From: Stomorhina lunata
Lineage: Eukaryota; Arthropoda; Insecta; Diptera; Rhiniidae
Direction of reading: 5' to 3'
Length of the DNA: 64,000 nt
Assembly (NCBI GenBank): GCA_933228675.1
Contig: OW121741.1
Location: 135,927,085-135,991,084 of the forward strand
Shown here piece by piece: positions 55,201 to 64,000 of the stretch. Within the stretch, counting starts at the first letter, position 1. Each line of letters opens with the position of its first letter. The translations under genes were made by a program, and so were the position numbers. Under the pieces are notes generated by a model, which worked only from the letters and a program-made list of their open reading frames with translations, had not been told where the DNA came from and searched no databases.

Positions 55201-57218
55201 TTTTTCAAAAATTTCCTATTTTTACAGGAAATTTTTCAAAAATTTCCTATTTTTATAGGAAATTTTTCAAAAATTTCCTATTTTTATAGGAAATTTTTCA
55301 AAAATTTCCTATTTTTATAGGAAATTTTTCAAAAATTTCCTATTTTTATAGGAAATTTTTCAAAAATTTCCAATTTTTAAAGGAAATTTTTCAAAAATTT
55401 CCTATTTTTATAGGAAATTTTTCAAAAATTTCCTATTTTTATAGGAAATTTTTCAAAAATTTCCTATTTTTATAGGAAATTTTTCAAAAATTTCCTATTT
55501 TTATAGGAAATTTTTCAAAAATTTCCTATTTTTATAGGAAATTTTTCAAAAATTTCCTATTTTTATAGGAAATTTTTCAAAAATTTCCTATTTTTATAGG
55601 AAATTTTTCAAAAATTTCCTATTTTTATAGGAAATTTTTCAAAAATTTCCTATTTTTATAGGAAATTTTTCAAAAATTTCCTATTTTTATAGGAAATTTT
55701 TCAAAAATTTCCTATTTTTATAGGAAATTTTTCAAAAATTTCCTATTTTTATAGGAAATTTTTCAAAAATTTCCTATTTTTATAGGAAATTTTTCAAAAA
55801 TGTCCTATTTTTATAGGAAATTTTTCAAAAATTTCCTATTTTTATAGGAAATTTTTCAAAAATTTCTTATTTTTATAGGAAATTTTTCAAAAATTTCCTA
55901 TTTTTATAGGAAATTTTTCAAAAATTTCCTATTTTTATAGGAAATTTTTCAAAAATTTCCTATTTTTATAGGAAATTTTTCAAAAATTTCCTATTTTTAT
56001 AGGAAATTTTTCAAAATTTTCCTATTTTTATAGGAAAATTTTCAAAAATTTCCAATTTTTAAAGGAAATTTTTCAAAAATTTCCTATTTTTATAGGAAAT
56101 TTTTCAAAAATTTCCTATTTTTATAGGAAATTTTTCAAAAATTTCCTATTTTTATAGGAAATTTTTCAAAAATTTCCTATTTTTATAGGAAATTTTTCAA
56201 AAATTTCCTATTTTTATAGGAAATTTTTCAAAAATTTCCTATTTTTATAGGAAATTTTTCAAAAATTTCCTATTTTTATAGGAATTTTTTCAAAAATTTC
56301 CTATTTTTATAGGAAATTTTTCAAAAATTTCCTATTTTTATAGGAAATTTTTCAAAAATTTCTTATTTTTATAGGAAATTTTTAAAAAATTTCCTATTTT
56401 TATAGGAAATTTTTAAAAAATTTCCTATTTTTATAGGAAATTTTTCAAAAATTTCCTATTTTTATAGGAAATTTTTCAAAAATTTCCTATTTTTATAGGA
56501 AATTTTTCAAAAATTTCCTATTTTTATAGGAAATTTTTCAAAAATTTCCTATTTTGATAGGAAATTTTTCAAAAATTTCCTATTTTTATAGGAAATTTTT
56601 CAAAAATTTCCTATTTTTATAGGAAATTTTTCAAAAATTTCCTATTTTTATAGGAAATTTTTCAAAAATTTCCTATTTTTATAGGAAATTTTTCAAAAAT
56701 TTCCTATTTTTATAGGAAATTTTTCAAAAATTTCCTATTTTTATAGGAAATTTTTCAAAAATTTCCTATTTTTATAGGAAATTTTTCAAAAATTTCTTAT
56801 TTTTATAGGAAATTTTTCAAAAATTTCCTATTTTTATAGGAAATTTTTCAAAAATTTCCTATTTTTATAGGAAATTTTTCAAAAATTTCCTATTTTTATA
56901 GGAAATTTTTCAAAAATTTCCTGTTTTTATAGGAAATTTTTCAAAAATTTCCTATTTTTACAGGAAATTTTTCAAAAATTTCCTATTTTTATAGGAAATT
57001 TTTCAAAAATTTCCTATTTTTATAGGAAATTTTTCAAAAATTTCCTATTTTTATAGGAAATTTTTCAAAAATTTCCAATTTTTAAAGGAAATTTTTCAAA
57101 AATTTCCTATTTTTATAGGAAATTTTTCAAAAATTTCCTATTTTTATAGGAAATTTTTCAAAAATTTCCTATTTTTATAGGAAATTTTTCAAAAATTTCC
57201 TATTTTTATAGGAAATCT
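52201..57218. repeat. Homogeneous 31-bp palindromic satellite, ~160 copies
   Basis: Each 31-bp monomer is a 13-base arm ATAGGAAATTTTT, a central C, the exact reverse complement of the arm, then TTTT. The array is thus a chain of 27-bp near-perfect palindromes. The first ~20 units carry a TTTTCC variant (GGAAATTTTCCAAAAATTTCC); the remainder is almost invariant. Diagnostic variants reveal an internal block duplication. The right end is sharp, changing to unique sequence at about 57215, unlike the eroded left end. Confidence 0.95.
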
Positions 57219-58320
57219 TAAAGTAGTCATTATTTTTTCAATAGTTCTAAAAATTATAAAAAACAACTGCCATTTTGCAAATTCTGTAAAACAGAACTTA
57301 ATTTAAAAATTATTTCAAATAAGTAAAAACATTTTAATGTTTAGCGCATTTTTTTCTTATTTTGCAGCAAATTAGGTCATCTTTATGGTTGTTTGTATCT
57401 TTAATGTTTTTAACAAAAAAGAAAAAGATCTAAAATCGCAGATCTTTTTAAGTAACTAAATATTGTAGAGAAGAATGTGTCCGTCCTTCGTCTGGTTGTG
57501 TTTCTTTTGCAAAACTATTAAAGACATAAAAGTAGTTTTTTCATTAATTTTTCCTCCATTGATGTGTGTCGGACTGATGTTGTTATAGTTAATTTTGTTG
57601 TTGCTGCTGTTGTTATAATTTTTATTACTGTTGTTGCCGCTGCTGTCGCTGCTGCACCATCAGCCAGCCGACGACTTGTTACATTTTCTTTGAAAAACCA
57701 AAAACGACTTGAAAAATCTTAATATTTATGTATAAAAATCGACAATATGGTAAAATTGAAATTCACCTCTACACACTCAAAACCATTTCAAATAAATAAT
57801 AAATAACTACAATGACGACTGGAAAAATTTGAATTTTAAACAGCCAAAAGTACCAGTAATACATATTTCAATTTTTTTTTCGTTATTTTGTCTTTAAAGA
57901 AATAAAACAGAAATGAGTTCAAGAATCACAATTCAAACAAATATTCAAAGTAAAAAAAGAAAAATATTACAAAATAAACGGCATAATGATGCCTTCAAAA
58001 AAAAAAAATATATAATTTTTGCGATAATAAAACAGCACAAAAACATACTGACACACTAATGAGTTTAATAGTCATATGTTTAGTTTAGAACCCAAATACG
58101 TTTTGCAAAAATTCTACTTACTCTCATTGTTATAGATTTATTTTAAACTTTTTTTGCAGTTGTTCGTCTTTGCAAAATTTACATGCATATTGAGCAGCAG
58201 CAGCAGTGGCAGCGGCAGCAACAATAACGAACCGTCTCAAAATTCTACAATATGCCAAGATAAACATTTATACCATTTGAATATTATACGTACATACTTA
58301 TATATGTACGTTTGCATACT
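57219..58320. other. Unique spacer with CAG/CAA-type triplet tracts
   Basis: 57590-57660 has GTTGTTGCTGCTGTTGTT-type tracts, and 58191-58240 has AGCAGCAGCAGCAGTGGCAG followed by CGGCAGCAACAATAACG. A TTTTTTTGCAG acceptor-like site stands at about 58159. Such triplet tracts are common in fly UTRs and neural or transcription-factor genes, but no frame here is open far enough to call an exon. 57422-57449 is a 10-bp-arm hairpin (AAAAAGATCT). Confidence 0.4.
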
Positions 58321-59426
58321 GCACAGTGGGGTTGATGTCAAAGAAATTTCTTACAATAGACAATTTAACAGAAAAGTAGACGACAGGACAACATTTATAT
58401 AGAAAAGTTGACGACAGGTCAACATTTCTATAGAAAAGTTGACGAAAAGACAACATTTCTATAGAGAAGTTGACGATACGACAACATTTCTGTAGAAAAG
58501 TTGACTATAAGACAACATTTTTATAGAAAAGTTGAAGATAGGAAAACATTTCTATAGAAAAGTTAACGATAGGACAACATTTCTAAAGAAAAGTTGACGA
58601 CAGGACATCATTTCTATAGAAAAGTTGACTATAGGACAACATTTCTATAGAAAAGTTGACGATAGGAAGACATTTGTATAGAAAAGATCACAACAGGATA
58701 ACATTTCTATAGAAAAGTTGACGTTAGGAAGACATTTCTATAGAAAAGTTGACGTTAGGAAGACATTTCTATAGAAAAGTTGACGTTAGGAAGACATTTC
58801 TTTAGAAAAGTTGACGTTAGGAAGACATTTCTTTAGAAAAGTTGACGTTAGGAAGACATTTCTATAGAAAAGTTGACGTTAGCAAGACATTTCTATAGAA
58901 AAGTTGACGTTAGCAAGACATTTCTATAGAAAAGTTGACGTTAGGAAGACATTTCTATAGAAAAGTTGACGATATGAAGACATTTCTATAGAAAAGTTGA
59001 CGATAGGAAGACATTTCTATAGAAAAGTTGACGTTAGGAAGACATTTCTATAGAAAAGTTGACGTTAGGAAGACATTTCTATAGAAAAGTTGACGTTAGG
59101 AAGACATTTCTATAGAAAAGTTGACGTTAGGAAGACATTTTTATAGAAAAGTTGACGTTAGGAAGACATTTCTATAGAAAAGTTTACGTTAGAAAGTCAT
59201 TTCTATAGAAAAGTTGACGTTAGGAAGACATTTCTATAGAAAAACTGACGTTAGGAAGATATTTGTATAGACAAGTTCACGTTAGGAAGACATTTCTATA
59301 GAAAGTTGACGTTAGCAAGACATTTCTATGAAAAAGTTGACTAAGGGGTTTAAATTTTACTTGAAATTATAATTCTAGCAGATTAAAAAAATATCGGAAA
59401 ATTTTTACTCTCCTACCCCACTGTGC
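58321..59426. mobile_element. TIR element carrying a 31-bp minisatellite (array J)
   Basis: GCACAGTGGGGT at 58321-58332 is the exact inverse of ACCCCACTGTGC at 59415-59426. Between them, about 58360-59340 is filled by ~31 copies of a 31-bp unit, TATAGAAAAGTTGACG then TTAGGAAGACATTTC. The first ~10 units are older variants (GGACAACATT). The joint TTTCTATAGAAA is a 12-bp perfect palindrome. No transposase and no obvious target duplication. Confidence 0.7.
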
Positions 59427-60404
59427 CTACACGCTTCTCTATAAATACAGCCTTAAACTATGGACGAAGGCAAGCAATAAACAGCAGTTGTTGAGTTAGA
59501 AAAAAAACATTAAATGTAAAGGCAAACAGCAACAACATTTAGAGAAAAAATTAAAAATTGCATTGGATGTCGACAAGTGGGTGACGTTTACTGCAAGATT
59601 AAATTAGAACACAACAACTGAATAGAACAAAAAAATATCAAAAGAAAAAATAATAAAAAAAATGCAACGACTAAACAGATTGCATTATGTTTCCCAAAGT
59701 TTATTTCATTTTTCAATGCTTCACTTCGTCTTCATTTGATGAAGGAGTAGAAAGGCGTCCCACTTGTGGGCAACAATTTTGCGATTTTGTTCTAAAATTT
59801 AATAGGAGAAGAAAAAAGGAAATTTTTAAATTTAAAAAAAAAAGTTAAAATAGATAAATAGGCTCTTAGTTCCAAGAAATATTCAGAGCAAAAATTAGGA
59901 CATTTAAGAATTTAAGGCCTCAAACATATCTGAATATTAAAAAGAAATTGTGTAATTTTATTAAAAAATTTTCAAAAAAATATATTTTAATTTTTAGAAA
60001 ATAGAAAATTAACTTTTCAAAATGTATTTTCTTATTACTCATACGTAACGCTGATCCCTATGATCATGAAAAAATTGTAATTTGTATCCATCATCTTAAT
60101 TACAAGGTGTCAGAATCAAATGTGTCTTTTTTATAAAGATTAATTATCTGTTAGAGTTTTGACAAGTTGAAACGAGAAGGAAATACAAACATCTCAAGTA
60201 TATATTTTATTTTAACTTATAGTCAGTTTATCTAATCTAATTTGATTTAATTTTGCAGATTTCCTGCTTTTAAAATTGCAATTGCGTGATTATATACTTA
60301 GAATTTAATTGCCGGTTGAAAAACTTACAATGATGTATAATATGTCTTTTGAGCAAATGTTTTCAACTATCAGCAAGATAAGGATGACGTTAGAATAATA
60401 GTTA
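59427..60404. other. Unique spacer between the two 31-bp arrays
   Basis: No exon or RNA gene recognised. Confidence 0.4.
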
Positions 60405-61560
60405 TATAGAAAAGTTGAAAATAGGATATCATTTCTATAGAAAAGTTGACGATAGGAAGACATTTCTATAGAAAAGTTGACGATAGGAAGATATTTCTGT
60501 AGAAAAGTTGACGATAGGAAGACATTTCTATAGAAAAGTTGACGATAGGAAGACATTTCAATAGAAAAGTTGACGATAGAAAGACATTTCTATAGAAAAG
60601 TTGACGATTGGAAGACATTTCTATAGAAAAGTTGACGATAGGAAGACATTTCTATAGAAAAGTTGACTATAGGAAGACATTTCTATAGAAAAGTTGACGA
60701 TAGGAAGACATTTCTATAGAAAAGGTGACGATAGGAAGACATTTCTATAGAAAAGTTGACGATAGGAAGACATTTCTATAGAAAAGTTGACGATAGGAAG
60801 ACATTTCTATAGAAAATTTGACGATAGGAAGACATTTCTATAGAAAAGTTGACGATAGGAAGACATTTCTATAGAAAAGTTGACGTTAGGAAGACATTTC
60901 TTAGAAAAGTTGACGTTAGGAAGACATTTCTATAGAAAAGTTGACGATAGGAAGATATTTCTGTAGAAAAGTTGACGATAGGAAGACATTTCTATAGAAA
61001 AGTTGACGATAGGAAGACATTTCAATAGAAAAGTTGACGATAGAAAGACATTTCTATAGAAAAGTTGACGATAGGAAGACATAACTATAGAAGAGTTGAC
61101 GATAGGAAGACATTTCTATAGAAAAGTTGACGATAGGAAGACATTTCTATAGAAAAGTTGACGATAGGAAGACATTTTTATAGAAAAGTTGACGATAGGA
61201 AGACATTTCTATAGAAAAGTTGACGATAGGAAGACATTTCTATTGAAAAGTTGACGATAGGAAGACATTTCTATAGAAAAGTTGACGATAGGAAGATATT
61301 TCTATAGAAAAGTTGACGATAGGAAGATATTTCTGTAGAAAAGTTGACGATAGGAAGACATTACTATAGAAAAGTTGACGATAGGAAGACATTTCTATAG
61401 AAAAGTTGACGATAGGAAGACATTTCTATAGAAAAGTTGACGATAGGAAGACATTTCTATAGAAAAGTTGACGATAGGAAGACATTTCTATAGAAAAGTT
61501 GACGATAGGAAGACATATAGAAAAACATTTCTACAGAAAAGCTGACGATAGGACAACTTT
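60405..61560. repeat. 31-bp minisatellite array K, ~37 copies
   Basis: Same unit and orientation as array J, but the consensus carries GACGATAGG instead of GACGTTAGG. A variant pair (GATATTTCTGTAG, then CATTTCAATAG and GATAGAAAG) at about 60490-60590 recurs at about 60955-61060, showing a ~464-bp (15-unit) internal duplication. The right end decays at GACATATAGAAAAACATTTC. Confidence 0.9.
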
Positions 61561-62600
61561 TCTTAAGAAAAACTGAAGTGATAAAGACGTATCTTTATAA
61601 TATAATCAGCACTTATTGTTTCATGGATCATTTGTCTATTTGTTAAAAACCAAGTTTCATTTCATGCACACACAGTGTTTCAAAACCTTACGTCATTCAA
61701 CATATTATCTTTTTGTTCGTTGTTTACTTTGTTGTGTTGCAGACTTAAAAAGTGAAACTTCTTTATGAATTCATCACTTTTATTTTATTTATTTATTTGT
61801 TTCCTTCCTTACAATTCTTGTGCAAAAGTAAAATTTGTTTTAACTGGCAAAAACAAATAAAATCGAGCAACAAAAAACCCCAACACTAGAGGAAAAATAT
61901 TGAAAATAATAAAAAGAAGCAAAAAAAAAAAAGACTCAGTAGCATGACCCATTTTAGTTCAGCTGTGTCATTGTTTAATTTCATGTCAAATATTTAAAAC
62001 ACTTGAAATTGTTTAAAACCGAAACTCAAAGATACACAAGCCCAAAGATACACAGATACTCTACAATTTATAACAGAAAAAAAGAAAAAATTATTATTAA
62101 GAAAACCACAACAATATTTAAACAATCAATAAATAAGAAATAAAAAATTACAGCCACTATAACTTACAATAAAAAATATAAATTAAATAAATAAAAAAAA
62201 TTAAAACCAATAAACTTATTAATGATGTAAGTGTAAGTTTCTGTTTAAGTTATTTTTTTTTATTTGTTCTTTTCAGCCTCAGAGGCAGCAAAAAGGCAGT
62301 AAAAGTGTAAAATAAATTAATTGGTAGACCATAAAAATATTTACGAGTACCCGTGTCCATGACAATAAAGTGTTAAGTGTTGCATAATTAAGGCAGGACT
62401 TATAGGCAATTTTGTTGTTGTAGTTTTTTAAGGTCGACTTTATTAAACTACTGGATATTAAGACCCAGCGTTTCTAACGATTCAGATTCTTAATGCTCTT
62501 TCCCCTATATCCATTTCCAAAACTCCCCTGCTTTATCCTACATTTTGTCTAACAAAATTCGCTAAAAACAATACAAATATTTTGTTTAAACTTCGTAAAC
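61561..62600. other. Unique AT-rich spacer
   Basis: A-rich tracts and no recognisable gene. Confidence 0.4.
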
Positions 62601-63485
62601 AATTTTTAATAACAAAAAATTTCTTTAAAGAAAATATTTAAAATTTTTCTATAGAGAAAATTTATCGTTGCATAAAAATTTTCTCTATAGAAAATTTTTC
62701 TTTTTATAAAAAAAATCTAGAAAATTTATCGTTAAAAAAAAATGTTTCTCCATAGAATATTTTTCGTTTTTTAGAAAATTTTCCGTTTAAAAATTTATTT
62801 TCTATATAGAATATTTTTCGATAATAAAAATGTTTCTATAGAAAATTTTTCATTTTAAAACATTTTTTCTATGGAAAATTTTTAATTTTAAAAAAATTTC
62901 TCTATTGAAAATTTTTCGTAGAAAAAAAAAAATTTCTCTGTAGAAAATTTTTCGTTTAAAAAAAATGCATCTAGAGAAAATTTTTCGTTTTACAAAAATT
63001 TTCTTTATAGAAATTTTTTCGTTTCAAAAAAATTTTATCTATAGAAAATTTTTGGTTATATTAAAAATTTTTCTATCAAAAATGTTTTGTTTGAAAAAAA
63101 TTTTCTCTATAGAAACTTTTTGTTGTTAAAAAAATTTCTCTATAGAAACTTTTTCGTTTTAAAAAAATGTTCTCTATTGAAAGTTTTTCGTTTTAAGAAA
63201 ATGTTATCTATAGAAAGTTATTTGTAGAAAATTTTTCGTTTTAAAAAAATGTTCTTTCTAGAAAATTTTTCGATTCAAAAAAATTTTCTTTATAGAAAAT
63301 ATTTCGTTATAAAAAATTAAAAAAAAAATTTCGTTAAAAAAAATTTTCTCTATAGAAAATTTTCGTTTTAAAAAATTTTCTCTATAAAAAATTTTTCGTT
63401 TTCAAAAATATTCTCTATAGAAAATTTTTGGATTTAAAAAAGCTTCTTTTTAGAAAATTTTTCGTTTTAAAAAATTTTCTCTATG
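62601..63485. repeat. ~34-bp A/T minisatellite, degenerate
   Basis: About 25 loose units of GAAAATTTTTCGTTTT plus AAAAAAATTTTCTCTATA. The joint TTTTCTCTATAGAAAA is largely self-complementary. Period varies between about 30 and 38 bp. Confidence 0.8.
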
Positions 63486-63669
63486 TTAGAAACACTTTAA
63501 TGTTTTCTATTTTGAATTTCAATGTAAATTCAATATCAAATTGTTTTGAATAATTTGTTGAATATGAAAATATTTTTTCATATTAGTTTGTCAGAAATTT
63601 TCATACATGATATAAGTTTTAATTAATAAATATCTTTTTATATAAGAAATAATATTCGAAATTTTTTAA

Positions 63670-64000
63670 CATTGGTTATGGGCCCAGAATAACGTAATAG
63701 CCTGGGAATCGAAGAAACAGAACATAGTGGCGTTGAGTTCTATGGAAGCAGAATATATAGCGATGTGCCAAGCTGCTAAAGAAATAAGTTTCTATAGAAG
63801 TTTACTTGACGAGCTGAAATTTAAAAATTTGATTCAAAGTCCAACTGTATTGTATAGTGACAATCAAGGCGCTCAGTATTTAACGAAAAGCCAAATGACG
63901 ATGAAAAGAAGCAAACACATTGATATTCGATATCACTATATAAAGGACAAATATAATGCAAATGAAATTAAATTGGACTATGTTCCAACTGATAGTAATA
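63670..64000 (+). pseudogene. Ty1/copia retrotransposon RNase H fragment, runs off right edge
   Basis: The frame is open from 63670 to the window end, reading VIAWESKKQNIVALSSMEAE, then MCQAAKEISFYRSLL, YSDNQGAQYLTKS, MKRSKHIDIRYHYIKD and LDYVPTDSN. SKKQ..VALSS.EAEY and the S/C-DNQ and RSKHIDI blocks are the RNase H signature of Ty1/copia polyproteins. The upstream RT part is absent: the frame hits a stop at 63667 and the sequence before is unrelated, so the copy is 5'-truncated or interrupted. Whether its 3' LTR matches the solo LTR at 45388 cannot be seen. Confidence 0.88.

Noticed and set aside
52201..57218. CRISPR-like regular array
   Set aside because: Units are contiguous with no unique spacers, in a eukaryotic genome; it is a satellite.
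58154..58402. 82-codon frame with Ser/Gly run
   Set aside because: It reads through triplet tracts and into the TIR element and array J; an acceptor-like site precedes it, but no downstream exon is visible.
60305..60556. Minus-strand frame with repeated SSYRQLFYRN-like peptide
   Set aside because: Translation of the 31-bp array K; its openness follows from the repeat sequence and it does not continue along the array.

Overview
The window is about 64 kb of very AT-rich animal nuclear DNA from a fly, probably a calyptrate such as a blowfly or house-fly relative. The evidence is short GT..AG introns, close homologues of Drosophila genes (tosca/Exo1, msl-1, SERAC1, Sirt1, DnaJ-H, and a thioredoxin resembling deadhead), and extensive degenerate A/T minisatellites. 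The species call is inference. Synteny statements rely on memory of the D. melanogaster map.

Left part, 1-19.8 kb, is gene-rich. In order it holds the N-terminal 441 codons of Exo1/tosca (-, running off the left edge); a hydroxylysine-kinase-like APH-fold kinase (+, N-terminal exon unresolved); msl-1 (-, two exons); a SERAC1-type alpha/beta hydrolase (-, four exons, with a repeat-filled 2.9-kb first intron); a single-exon RUN + PX protein of SNX29 type (+); and an intronless thioredoxin (-). The tos / msl-1 / SERAC1 trio appears to be conserved microsynteny.

Middle part, 19.8-36 kb, starts with a 6.4-kb A/T minisatellite desert carrying a TTAA-flanked MITE. Then comes the divergent pair Sirt1 (-) and DnaJ-H (+). 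The 3.7-kb spacer between them holds A/T arrays and a 123-bp copy, identical by eye, of a piece of the Sirt1 coding exon.

Right part, 36-64 kb, has no host gene I can support. It is a museum of repeats. It contains a non-LTR retrotransposon reverse-transcriptase relic and smaller RT pieces, a 201-bp solo LTR of Ty1/copia type with a 5-bp target duplication, and a Ty1/copia RNase H fragment at the right edge. It also has fold-back elements, a ~116-bp tandem array, a 28-bp array, a ~5-kb homogeneous array of a 31-bp palindromic monomer, and two arrays of another 31-bp monomer, one inside 12-bp terminal inverted repeats. A ~0.9-kb block resembling a promoter/first exon occurs twice, 3.6 kb apart, so this part may be the 5' intronic region of a long gene to the right (inference).

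Dispersed families recognised by comparing copies inside the window: a tRNA-Ala-like SINE (four copies plus a 3' tail; one copy has a 16-bp target duplication), a ~250-bp repeat 'Z' with an internal hairpin, and a ~200-bp MITE pair. No functional tRNA, rRNA, CRISPR array or intact transposase was found. Identities and array sizes were judged by eye, without alignment tools.
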